Positions 25,838 through 38,600 of a stretch of DNA of 64,000 bases are shown piece after piece; position 1 is the first letter of the stretch, and each line of letters starts with the position of its first letter. Position numbers and translations under genes: made by a program. The notes under the pieces are model-generated. The model ran no database searches. It was not told the DNA's origin and was given only the letters and a program-made list of their open reading frames with translations. This DNA comes from Sarcocystis neurona (Eukaryota; Apicomplexa; Conoidasida; Eucoccidiorida; Sarcocystidae). The stretch is from assembly GCA_000727475.1 (NCBI GenBank), contig KL647305.1, positions 1,943,687-2,007,686 of the forward strand. Direction: 5' to 3'.

Positions 25838-25909
25838 CATTGCATTCTTTTTACTTTCTTGTGCTCCCTTCACTGTGAAGGAGACGCACAGGAAGTGAAG
25901 AATGCAATG
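25838..25909. repeat. 72-bp near-perfect inverted repeat
   Basis: The left arm starts CATTGCATTCTT and the right arm ends AAGAATGCAATG. The arms stay complementary, with a few mismatches and small bulges, up to an almost absent loop at CACTGTG. It could fold as a single hairpin of about 34 bp. It lies in the gene-poor segment; no gene is linked to it. Confidence 0.8.
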
Positions 25910-28900
25910 GGTGCTGTACTTGGGCTCAACTAGTCGAGGTATTGGTAATCGTGCATCTGTTGTGTTTGTTCGCGTTTTCGTGCGTTGTGTAAAGGTATCA
26001 TGGCCATCAGGTGAGATTGTGTAGTAGGGAGTATCGCGTGGGGAAGAACATCAGGGCGCTGTGTGGTGGGAAAGTCGCCGTTCAGTTCCGTGGGAACGCG
26101 TGACGGCAAAGAATGTTGTTTCACCAGTAATTGCAAAACAGATTTCGGTGCGCAAACGCGTGGGAACAGTTTCGGAAACGCAAGGCTGTCGCAGCTGTCG
26201 ACGCGAAGGGAAGCTCCCCGTGGCGGGCATTTGAGGGAAGTCCAGGTATTGCGCTTTGATGCCGCTCTCAACTGCAAATGGGACCGCAGGAAGGGCTTTG
26301 AATCGTCATTTTCGTCCGTTCTGTGCGGTGTTGAGCTTTCGGGACTTACGCAGTGGTAGACGGCCGTATGCGGGAAGCGACCGCTAACCCGGTGTCAGTG
26401 GACTGCAGGATGATGCACAGTCGCAAAATGTAAGCCACCACCTGTGTTGACTGTGTTGTGGGCTAACGTGTTTCCGTCGTGGCACCATGGTGATGATAAC
26501 GATGGACTGCGTGTGCAGTAAGCTGCATGGCCGAGTCCTACAGTGGCAATGTAGAACAATCCATCACTGCTGCCTTCCTCCTGAGAGAATGGTGCCCAGA
26601 ACCGCGTGCTTTTATTTGTCGTATATACTGCTTGAGGGCTCTCATGTGCATTGCGCCAAGCACGATTTCTCCTGCGAGGGATGCGTCATTGTGGAGACGA
26701 ATTCACCATGCACCAGTTTGCCTTTCGTTGTGCGTGTGGAGTGAGGGGTGCGTAGCCGTACAGGCGGCTGCTGTTTTCTGCAAGGGATGGCGAACACCCC
26801 TTTAATCCTCGACCAGGAGGATGCAGCAAAGGTATCCAACGCTGAGTTCCATGAAGTTATTTTCACAGAAACCGAGCTTTTTAACACTGACCGGCGAGGA
26901 TTTTTTTTAGGGCATGAGTCGTCATTCATCTAGTGAGTGTTCTGCGGCTCGTCGTTTGGGCCCACATTGAAAACTGCAGACGCCTTCGGTAATCCTAGAC
27001 ATACAAAGGGATGAGTGGTGGAAATAATATGCGCGTGTAGCAGTTGTGTGTCGATATGATGCGATGCTTCTAGGATGAAATATTCACTTCTCCTTCCACT
27101 GAGCGGCGTTGCCCGGCATTGCCTTGAGGAGATGTATTTTTCCTCTAAGAAGTGCTGAATAGGAAGCGGATAGGTCGGTACTGTAGTGCGTAGTGCTGTG
27201 TGGCTTGCTTTAGGTTTTGCTGTTCGTTGATCTCTTGCACAGCAGATTGTGTCGTTGAGGTGATGATGCCGGTGGCGTGATGATGATAATGCAACAAATC
27301 TGTCAATCCTCAGATGGCCTGTGTTCACAAGGCGGATGAAGACCATGTGTCAATGTTTAGACTGATTAAGCGCCATCCTCACCTTCGCCCGTTCTACATT
27401 GTGTGCACCTTTCACTTGCTGGGGCATTGTTAGGTGGACGTAAGTATTCTACAGGGGGTCCGGAAAGGTGTAATCTGGGTTTGCGTGTACTGAATGATTA
27501 TCGAAGTCCGCCAGCGATTCTCTTCGTTGCTGTGTGTGATCAAAGTTCATTCTATAGCAAATGGTCCGTGGGTGACAGGCGACGAGTCTCTATAGACCAT
27601 ATCGTCCGGTGTGTCAATCAACGGATCCGAAATTCAAGACGTTTCACCAGTGATTCGTTCACAGGCTGTGGCGAAGTCGTATTTTCCGTGCTTTCTAGTG
27701 CTGTCGTGCTTGTGAACAAGCACCGAAGCGGAGTTACTTGCTTCCTGGCCATGTTTGTGCGTGGACGGAACAAACATCTGCTTCCTCGTCCTCTGGCGCC
27801 GTATGTTGTTTTCAGGTTTGCCGGAGACTTCCGCGTCACAACTACGATCTGACTACCGTAGCCAGTGGCCGCGTAGACTGCGTGGACCCCGTGAAGCATC
27901 TTGTAATGGAGTTTTGGTGGTCAGCTCAGTATAAGCCTATTTGTGCGCTGCCGCATGTTGTACATGCGCAGTTGAGGTACCGACGTTAGGGCGATAGTTG
28001 TGGAGTCTGGGGAGCACCCAGCCAGTTGCGTCATAGCGTCCCATCGAGAGGAGCTTTCCAATTTCAGTTGTTGAGAGCACCTCCTTACGAGCTATGGGGA
28101 AAGTCTCCGTGCCTTGGAGTCGAGAGGACTGACGATAATGTCGTGGACCCCTCTCAGTTTTGCTGCCGTGGAACGATCCGTTCGTCCTCTCCGTGTGACT
28201 GACTTGCGCGGCCGCGAGGACGCGTGAGGAAGGAGACGGAAGAGGCAGCAACTGGAGGTTGATCGCAGTTGCCTGTCTTGGACGTACGTGCGCACTGCGC
28301 ACTACTACGACTGGAAGTTCGTGGCCCTACAAGGCTTAAGTTCATGCAGCTGGTGGGATCAGGTTCCCACTAACAGAATGGAGCTTATGTCTGTGGTGTT
28401 CCTGTAATCGCCATGGTTTCGACGGTACCGGGAGACTGTGCGGCAATCACCGCAATACCTTAGTGAATTGTGTAATTCGTCAGCCGTTTAATGTGCCTGA
28501 CATGGATCCGCACAAGGGGGCGGGAGCTCCGTTTAGGACCCCGTGTGCGACGTACGTCGGCGAGGGAGTGCAGAAAGCGTTTGCATTTTGTGAGGCAGAA
28601 TCGAACATTTCTGTGGGAGCCGCGTAGTGTGCTTGGTGCGTGCAAAACGGAGGAAGGCGTGCTGCCTTGATGGAGCAGGCGCGCGCGCATGCCCCTGGGT
28701 GAGGATACACCTCACAGTAACGTAGTGTTGGCGGAAGCACAGAACTGCGTCGTTGGGATTACCGAGTAGGGACGTGGAGGGGGAACGCATGCCGCCTTTG
28801 ATTCGCGAGGTTAGTGTCTGCCCGCCGCCGCGTGGAGGTTCGTTTGAATGTAGGGACGCGTAGAAGTGAAACCTAGCATAGCAGAGCTATGAGGGGCTGT

Positions 28901-29639
28901 GCGTGGGCGAGTTCTCGGTTCCTCCGGAAGTGTTGGAGCTCCTCAGAAGTTGGGAAGTACAGGGACGCCCTATGTCATTCGGGTGTGACAGGTATGACCG
29001 TCTGTCCGTAGACGCATCCACGAGGAATGCCAGAGCTCGGGATTCTCTGTGCCCGTGCGGTGAGCAAGAGACGGAGGCGCGCGCGGTCCCGGTGGCGGGT
29101 GCATGCGCTTGCAAACAGCGCTTGCGTCCACGCCGGTGATGACAGCTGCAGCGCCCGTCTTGCCCTCACATGACTAGCAGAGGGGAGGGTCTGAGATGCC
29201 GCGGATCGACCGAAAGGTCGCACGTTGTCAGACGTGAGTCGTCAACCAGAAACTCATCGTTCGCCCGAACCAGGGAGCACCCTGTGGACGTGCTCAACGG
29301 AAGACACCCTGGTATGTTGGTCACTGATCATATACTAGGTAGGCTGCTGGAGAGCACCTCCATGGCTCGAGTGCCTCTAACACGTCGAGCGAACGGTCTG
29401 AAAGAGGCTGACCGGCACGCGGGCGTCAGTTCTCTGACGTGGTCAGGAATGAGTTCAATCCCTGAGACGTCTGCTGAAGACAACGGCAGACGAACCCAGT
29501 TCAGACTACTCCTGGCATTTCTCGAGCTTCGGCCACCGGCATACTGAAAATTAGATAATATGTGAGGTGGTGCAGATGTGGCTGCGTGTGAACAGAGACC
29601 GGCAGCGTATACATGCACATACGTTTATGCTTATATACG

Positions 29640-29814
29640 TTGCGTCTGTATTCACACTGAGCAATTTTGTGTTTGTGTGTGTGTGTAAAGATATATATAT
29701 ATGTATACATATGCGCGTGTTTGTGTGTGGACGCGCGCATATGTATGTATATATGTGTGTGTGTGTATGTGGGGGCGGTATACGCGCGTGTTTGTGTGTG
29801 GGCACGCGCGTATA

Positions 29815-29849
<35 letters not shown>

Positions 29850-29850
29850 C
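29640..29850. repeat. Alternating purine-pyrimidine tract with (GT)n
   Basis: About 200 bp of GT, TA and CG dinucleotide steps, ending in a pure GT run at 29818-29848. A module reading GCGCGTGTTTGTGTGTGG occurs twice (about 29713 and 29783). Confidence 0.85.
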
Positions 29851-32630
29851 ATGAGCTTAGTCGTGGTTGATGCGTGCATAAAGTGTACGTTATACGTAGA
29901 GAGTCGGTTACGTGGGATCACCTCGACCAACGCAGCGCATGAAGACCTTTATTAACAGAGCAAGACCGGTTGGCCCAAAGTGTACTGCATCCAACGTCGG
30001 CAGAAATGCGGTCACCACACTTCGATTTGTGGCATTCCTGGTATCATATTCATGTGAACGGGTCTCGCTGGATGTGGAGTTGCGCCGAATTGCCCCTACC
30101 GCGACTCACTGAACTTACCGATTCAGTCGTCGATGCGCGTATTGCATCGTTAGTGGAGGATCAACAGTAGCGGTTTGCCATCCGTAATAAACGCGCGAGG
30201 CGCCACTGCACAAAGCCTGTGCCCTTCAAGCAGTCGCCCTCGTGCTGGCTGGCTGTCGATGCTTTTTTCACCAACTTCGGCCGTAATACAGTAGTTAACC
30301 GAAGTGCACGTGTGCGGAGCCACATGTAGTAGTGTCACCTCGGCGAGTGTGCGCCAGCGTGAACCGGTGACGCAGGGAAGTCCTGATTTTCACATTTCGT
30401 GTCTGTCTTGCGCCAGGCAGTTAGTGGAGGTATCCAAATATTAGAGGGGAGTGCGATGTGAGCCTTCCAGTGGGCAGCTAGGGACAGTGCAGAGCGTTAC
30501 GTTTCGCACGGGGTAGTGGTTGGGCTGTCTCCGTGTTAAGCTATTGGAGCAGTTCGTTGACATCAGTGCAGTGTGCCGTCGTCGGGAAGTTGAGACGCAA
30601 AGCAGTATCCGAGATCCATCTCTTTGAAATTGCACTAATATAAGTCTAAAGTTATAGTCTTAAAGGGGGGCAGAGTCATGCTTGACCGGCCGCTGGCTAG
30701 TCGGCGTGCAGCAGAGCACACGTGGTCACATTTAAACAGCACACGATGACGAGGGTGCAATTTCCACTAATATTTGTGCTGTGGGTGGTATCCGCAGTTT
30801 CACCGCCATCTACCGTCCGTGTAGGCTCCATAGTTTAGTCAAATTACTCTGAAGTTATTTAGCGGAAATGTTTTGAAGCTGCACATAGGTCTATGTAGGA
30901 GCTCTGCAGAAATTGTGCAGCGAACTGCCAGTTTAACGCCGCTCACGAGTTGCGGTTGAGCTCGAGCTCGAAGAAGCCGACTGACATTCTTGCGAGGGAG
31001 CGTGCTTCACGTAGGTCTTCATCCATACCTTCTAGTGAAAGCTCGTGGACATTCAGGTGGATCCTGCGTCTTACGACAGCGCGTAAGAAGCGAACTGGAC
31101 TCAGTCGTCGGCGATTTAGACCTTGCTTGCTGATAAGCACCATTCGTTACTGCACCCGGTTTCTAGTGTCCAAAAGGAACCTTTGTAGCATCGTAGGCAT
31201 GGTGGTACTACACATCACACAAGGGCTCAAGACGAGCCTGACTAGGAAAAGAGAGTAAAGGTCTACGTTACAATATCCCCTCGTGCTTTGTGATGAAAAA
31301 AGAGCGTGTCTACGAGTTCGGTTGGATTTTGGATTTAAGTCGCAGGACGCATCTGCACGCACACCTACACGTGTTCCGAGACCACGTGGAGGTAGGTAAC
31401 ACATACGCGAGGACAGATGCAAATAGACACAGAAATACATGTCAGTTGTGGCGGAGGGAAGTCAGAGACTCAGGACGGTGCCGCGTTGCTTTGCCCTGTG
31501 ACAAAATTATTTAAGCGTGCCTGTTTTATCCGCAAGCGCGATCACCACGTTCCCGCTTTTATTTCCTCTTTGTCTCACGAGCTTTGCTAAACCACGTTCC
31601 AACGAGTCTATTCGTTATCCACATGCGGAGCCGGCGGACGATGAGGGAAGTGCTAAACTTCTGGGTTCGTTCCACTACCTCGCATTTTGTCTGACAAGCT
31701 GTCACTCTTTTGAGTTCAGCCCCCACCAGATAAATAGTACGTTTGTGTGCAGCACTGTGTAGTGTCTCCCGTACATCCTCACGAGGCCGGACACTGTGCG
31801 GGTCGAGGCCGGACGCTGTGCGGTCCAGTCCAACGCTGCTCAAGCCAGACACAATCGCGCTGTCTCACTTAGATAGATTAGTTTCAAACAAAGTAAGGTA
31901 GAACCCCAGACACGGAGTATTTGCCCACGGGTCTCGATTAGAGCTGTAACGGATACTCACGTCAGCGTTACTAAGTAGCTAGCTGGACGAACATGTGAGC
32001 TAACGTAGTCCACTCGTGCGTACATTAGCAGCTCTTCACTAATGATTTACGTCGAAAGTTTTTCCCTGTCTGGATTCAACCATTCCCACAGTGCCAGTGC
32101 TCTCTCCCGCGAATTTTTGCGGCCATTTGTCGGCCGAATATTCGGCTCTAATGGTTGTAGTACTCCGCGTCCCAGTTGAAATTCCCGGTTATTTGTTAAG
32201 CTCAAACCCACAGCCTTCACGTATCTCTCTAGAAGCCCGGAGCAGGACACAAGTACGCCGGTATACAGCGGTCGGTCTGCACTGTGCCTCACGTGCTTTT
32301 TTGACATCCACCACTATCAGAGCTGTCTCCTGCTTCCAAAAGAGGGCTCCCGTAGCTTCTCTCCAACGATGGCCCGCTTTAGCGTTCTCTTCGCGAAAGA
32401 GGACTGCTTTAGACGTTTTTCCACGGAACAAACATGTGGCTGCAGCCCTTCTTTCCTGTGCAATAGTTGGTTGTATCCTGGCGTCGGATGAGCGTAGGTC
32501 TAATATAGCACGAAATGCAATTTCGGCATGTGCTGGAAACATTGGGTCACACGTACCGCAGCTTCTCAGTGCGGCATCCGTTTGTGTCTCTTTTCTATTG
32601 AGAGCGAAGTCTTCTCCCAACAGGCTCAGC

Positions 32631-35600
32631 ATGGGAGCAGACAAGGCAGGCGAGCCTAATTCCTCAGCAGCGAAGCGACCGCCCTCTGCGGAAAAAACCG
32701 CGGAGAACATGAGGCCCGGAGGTGGAAGCCAGCACATCCCAACGTCGGGGGATGGAGATAACTGGCTTAAAATTGGACACGTCGATCAGCGCAGAGCGCG
32801 GCTCCTCACTGTCGAAGTCAAGTTGCCACAGAAAAGTGGAGGGAAATCCGTTGTTTGCTACTTGCAGCGGGACTTGAGAGTTCAGGACAACTGGGCACTC
32901 TTTCTCGCACGCGTGAGTCGTTGAAGTACGAAATGCTGTTGTACCAAATTGTAAACGCCTTTATCTACGTGTGTGCCAACGACTTCTGTACGAAGCTAGA
33001 GCAGTGCGCTTACACTGTGACACCGCCGTCGTAGGCAATCGGGGTCCGTAAGTGTGCAGTCCCTGTGAATAGATACCTGCAAACATATTATAATAGAGCA
33101 GCGGTCAACCGTAGTGCGTCCTCTTTTTTGTGAGCAAGTGCTCGTGCAACAATATGCGCGTACCAGATTTGATATGAGAGTCCTGTATTTAGAATCCGCT
33201 GTGGCGGAGCACGTTTGGTGAATTCCTGGTACATTGGGAAGCCTGACGTGTATGAAGATCTGCATAACTGAGTATGCACACTCCACATATATATGTGTGC
33301 ATACATGCATACTCAGTAATACTCACACCTCACTAGGCGTGCCTGTCTGCAATCATGTGTGCATGCAGTCCTTGAGAAGCATGTGTGCGTAAGCCTGTAT
33401 GGTGTGCTTCGGACTTCTGCTTAATGCCGTGCGGATTTGCGAGCTGGGCGTGACATGGCTGTAGCATTGCGTGTGTGCCGCCACGTCTTCTACGTCCGGA
33501 TGAATGAACAGCTCCGAACGTGTATACATATATTTTCATACATACTTATTTACGTCTACTCTGCGCGCGTTTGCATGTTACAGGATGCAGCAGCAGCGCT
33601 ACGTCTGCCGCTGCATGTGGTGCATCTGCTGGTGCCTGCACTGGGTTTCCAGCCTACTCCCCGTCATCTACATTTCTTCTACGGCGGCGCACACGACGTA
33701 CAGAGAGAACTGTCTTCTCTGAATATAGGCTTTCACGTGCCTCTTGTTACCAGCAGCTTGACAAGTGGAAAAGTGAAGGAGGCAAAGACAAAAATCGAAG
33801 AAATTCAGGCGGCGCTACAGCCCGCTGCCGTCGTCTGCGACTTCTTCCCGCTACGGTACTGTGGGCGCGAAAATGCAAGGCTGCACGCTTACGCTTAATA
33901 CGGCGTAGCAGTTCGACGTGCCTATGCTTATCCACACACACCTGCGCATTCTAATACATGTGTTTCTATGCACGTGCACGCACATATTCGTTTGGAGAAC
34001 ACTCCTGCTCCGGAACGTCAAATTATAAGCAGAAGAGTCCAATCGAGTCTTTATTTGAATGGGTTCACTCCTGAATCTACCCGTGCGTGTGTATGCGTTT
34101 GAGTCGAGCATTAAGCGCACTTATGTCACATCCCTCCTTCAGATTCTGCGCCACCTGGTATGTTTGCTCAGCTGTTCGAAGCGGGTTTGATTATTTGAAT
34201 GCTCAGGATTGTCTGCCGTTCGATATACGTACACTGGACGCCACGCTTGGCTGTGCTACCAGTGAAATCAAAGCCTGTTTCTATGCTGCAGCCAGCGTTT
34301 TGGCCACACTGAAGGACAAGTTGGGTGTCTATCTCCTGCACACGAATACGCGAACGTCTCCGTACGAACTTGTGTGTTTGGGTAAACATCCAGTGTTATT
34401 TTCTCCCGTTGTGCACTTACAACAAAGTGTGTATCTTCTCCTGTCTACACGAAGCTACAACATTGAGAGAATACGTGCTGCAAGTGACACGGTGAAATCT
34501 GCTTGTGGCTCACAGACATCAGTATCTGTCTTCGGGTGCTCGTATGCGCGTGCCTGGCGTCTATACACCGGAATCAACGCGCATACACGTATATACGAAA
34601 GGCCCTCTCTGGGGGATTTTTAGCTCGACGCCCACGTTTATACGCATTACACTAGAGTGTGCTTCCCTGGTGCGTACCTACTCTCGATTCTGCTTTTCAA
34701 TGCGTACGCATTGAATAACACGCAAGCGTGTAGCCAACGGAAACATTTTGGCGATTTTTTTTTTCATGTTGAGAGCGTTCTTTTACCGTCAGCGCTGTTG
34801 CCTGCCCATCCACGTGCGCGTAGATGTACCGAAGTTTACCGATGAATGTACGGGAAGTCTATTCTTAAGTGTCTACAGTATGCCGTGTATACGAACGTAC
34901 GCGAAGTCTATCCTCAAGTGGCGGCAGTATACCCTGTGTGTGAAGGTGATTTCAACCGCTGGCTGTACACTCGAAGGAGTTTTGACTCGTAAGTGTACAC
35001 GCAAGACTCTTTCCAGGAAAATCACGTGTTGAAGCTCACACGTTGGTGTCGCCTAGCGGACTTTAAGTCTGTGTCTACCTATTCGTATGCCAACCCCAAG
35101 AGCTCACGTTTTGCACATATCCGTAGCAGGTGCAGATACACAAACAATTCCTCGATACGTATTTACACAGTAGTGTCCACGAATCTGTAAGTGTGCATGC
35201 ATCTGGCCTTAAGTGGCTATCTGCGTACGTTTTTGGCGTATATGTGCGTGTTGTTCCACGACGATACGTGGCCCTGTGAATGAGTGTGTGAAGCCATATA
35301 CATACTCTATGTATGCATATACATATATCTATATATACGCATTTACGTAGACGACTATATGTACATACAGGGATAAGAATATACACGTACCTATACATAT
35401 ATATATATATATATCTACGGTGCATTTGTGTTCTCATATTTATAAAGAACTGTTCGAGAGGTTGAGAGCCTGCCCGTTTGGGACTCGACCCGAGGTATCC
35501 GCACTAATCTCACACCGGTGCTTCTTTACAAGGGGTGCTGCCGTTTGCGGTTTTATTTGCTACAGGCTTGCTACTCAAGTCGTGGATGTGTTGACGAAAG

Positions 35601-38600
35601 TGTGTGCACAAAATCAAGTGCCTCTTTATCAAGTGGATGCCCACTCCGTCGTTCCCACTTGGGTCGCTTCAAACAGACTAGAAGTGAGGCTTCCTTCCCT
35701 CTCGCGCCGCTGCCGTTGCCTGCCACTGCGGACGCTGGTGCAGCAGGCTGCTGCCAGGAATACGTGTGGCTACCGTTGCTACTGGCTCCTGTTGGTTCTT
35801 TTCACTGCTGGTGGTGCTGCTGCTTTTGCTGCTATCACTTTCTCCTGCTGTCTTGCGAGATGCGACTACTGCAAGCAGTTGTCAGTGCTAACTGCTGCTT
35901 CGTCCTGTTGCTGCCCACACGTAGAGCTAACCGTGCGTCTCTAATTTCTTTGTGGACAAAGCTCCGCCTACGTTTCGAAGGCTGCGGACCGAGATGCAAC
36001 TACTTGGAACTACTTATTATCTGCCCAGTTGTCCCTGGTCAAAAATTAGCCTGTACACCCGGTACATATCTCTGCGTGTGTAGGTAAGAGCTGTTACTCT
36101 TGAATGGCTGTTATTCAAGGACGCAGATACGCCTTTGTGGTGTCCGCACATGTGTAGCTTCACACAGATATATATATATATATACAGGGATGCATAGCGT
36201 TTTACGTAAACAAGACAGGTTTATAGATATATGTATTCCAGGGAACTTACAAAAACCATGCGGGTTTAGCAGGACTCGTGTTGCGCACCAGTTCATATAT
36301 ATTAATCTGTACACGTGTGTACGTGCCTAGAGCTTTATGAGCCGGTAGAAGGTTCGGTAGTTCAGAGCACACACCGTTACATTTGAAAACGTATGTGTGC
36401 ATATAGACACACACAAGCGCACACACACACTTTTAACATGAACCCAATTAAAGACGCCTCTGCTGCCTGCTTTGCTTTCACGGCGCTTCCGGGGTGTACG
36501 TACCCTTTCGACCTGCCTTTTTGGAAGGCTTCTTTCTCGAAGACAAATACGATTTGCTGATAGACTAGACATTCTGTTAGTGATGAATTCTGGTGTTGAG
36601 ATGCAGCGTTTACTTTCGGCCATTTTCATGTAGGTCTATTTTCTGTGCTGTTGCTTGTCATCTTTCTCGGACAGTGTTTTTGTCAGTCACTCTCGTCTTT
36701 TCGCTATATTTTTCCCTCGTCTATGCTTCTTCTCATCAGATTTCAATTTACCCTAAGTCTCTTAGTGAATTGTGTATATACGCGTATATACAGACCTACA
36801 CAAAGCATATAAGCACACAGGAACACATAAGTTACACGGGTGGGTGTACCAGATAGTCAAGAGCACACACGTGAAAACGCAGTTGTTTTGCATCTTTTCT
36901 TACTGTCTCCCGTTTAGCTTCTGTTCTTTTTGTATCTATTCCTCCCTGTCCTGTTCTAGTTTTCGTTCTCACTTTTTTCCGCTTATTTCCTTTTCCTTCA
37001 CTGCCTGTTCGGTCTCCTGTAGGTGGGAGCTCGCACACTGCGGCCCCGACTGCATTTGTTGCTGAAAGAATTTCTAACGCCCTTTCCTGTCCTCACGAAA
37101 CATCCGTATCCTCCTCTGGCTCCTGCGGCAGTATCTTTCTCCCCTTGTTTTCGTGCATCGTCTGTCCGTCCTGCTGCTGCTGGCTCCTCCTCGTGTTCCT
37201 CCCTGCTGCATGCGTTACCGACCGAGGAGAGGCTGCAAGAGTTGCTGCATGTGGAAGGGCCTCCTGTAGTCGAGAAGTGGACGCCAGGCACGCAAGCAGG
37301 GTTAGAACAGCTGCGACAGTTCTGTCGCCCGCAGAAACTCGTCAACTACGAAAGAACACGCAATGATCCGTTAGCAGAAGCTCAAAGCAATTTGTCACCT
37401 TATCTTCATTTCGGGCAACTCTCGCAGCAGCGCTGTCTGCTTGAAGTGTTGCTAGTGAAAAGGGGAGCTGGAGGTGTGGAAAGCCATCGCAGTAGCAGCA
37501 GCGGTACCGACGCTTCGCGCAGCAATGCTAGCACACACAACCGCAGCAGCAGCAGTGAGGCGGACACTGCCGACAGCAACGGCCACCTCGCCACAAACAA
37601 GCGAGATTCCGAGAGCAGCGGCAACCAACGCGCGTCCATCCATCGCAGAATGAAGATCGAAGACAGTAGCAGCAGCAGCGCCAGCAGCAGGACCGCCGCC
37701 CCGAGCAGGCGCATGAGTGTCCGAAGCAAAAGCAGCAAAAGTAGCAAGGGCACTTCAAGCGCCCCGTCCAGCGCGGTCAACCGCAAGGACGTGATAACAG
37801 GAGTGGACGCGTTTGTTGAGGAGGCTGTAGTGCGTTGCGCGCTGTCCGAGAATTTTGTGTTTTACGCTGGTGACAAATACGACAAATTAGAGGGAGCGCC
37901 ACGGTGGGCGCAGGAGACTCTACGGCAGCACCAGAACGATCCACGGGTGCCTCTGTATGACTTACGTGTCCTCGAAGCAGCAGAGACGTATGACGCGCTA
38001 TGGAATGCAGCGCAGCAGCAGCTAATGAGGGAAGGAAAGATGCACGGCTATCTGCGTATGTACTGGGCGAAGAAGATGCTGGAGTGGATGAAATCGCCTG
38101 CTGAGGCACTTGCGGGAGCTATACATTTGAATGATAAATACAGCCTGGACGGGACGGATCCCAACGGTTACGTCGGATGCATGTGGTCGATCGCGGCTCT
38201 GCACGACCAGCCTTTCAGAGAGAGACCCATATATGGGAAGGTTAGGTATATGAACTACGCTGGTTGCCAAAGGAAGTTCAATGTAAACGCCTTCCTTCAA
38301 CTTTACAAAACGAGCAGCAGCACGACCAGCAGCAGCAGGAGCGCCGAAATTACGGGGAAAGAACGGAAAGGCAGTGCCAGGAAGCAAACAGGCACGGGCA
38401 CTACAAGAAGAGTTAGGAGCAGCAGCAGGGGAGAAGGAGAAGCGCTAGGTATCGAAGCCAAGAAGGCAGAAAAGGGGGCGGAACGACTAGGGATAGCGCT
38501 TCTGAGGACCACTTTCAAAGAGCAACAGCAGCAACAAGGAGAAACACCAGAACGTGGTGAAGGGGTCGCAGTGAAGGAAGAACTCGAAATAGAGGATAAG

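Larger units (their letters stand above)
19961..32630. other. Long gene-poor, triplet-poor segment
   Basis: More than 12 kb without CAG/CTG tracts and without an open frame or splice model that I can connect to a protein family. Base composition is even, and only short microsatellites, old duplications and inverted repeats stand out (listed separately). Open frames of 60-150 codons exist on both strands but have no recognisable domain. The last 540 bases (32091-32630) are open in frame with the photolyase start. The segment could hold fast-evolving genes with small exons or decayed transposable elements; neither can be shown from sequence alone. Confidence 0.5.

Noticed and set aside
32189..32737. 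182-codon minus-strand frame containing ALIVVDVKKA, faintly like a reverse-transcriptase motif
   Set aside because: There is no YxDD box, no further RT blocks and no flanking repeats. It overlaps photolyase exon 1 on the other strand.
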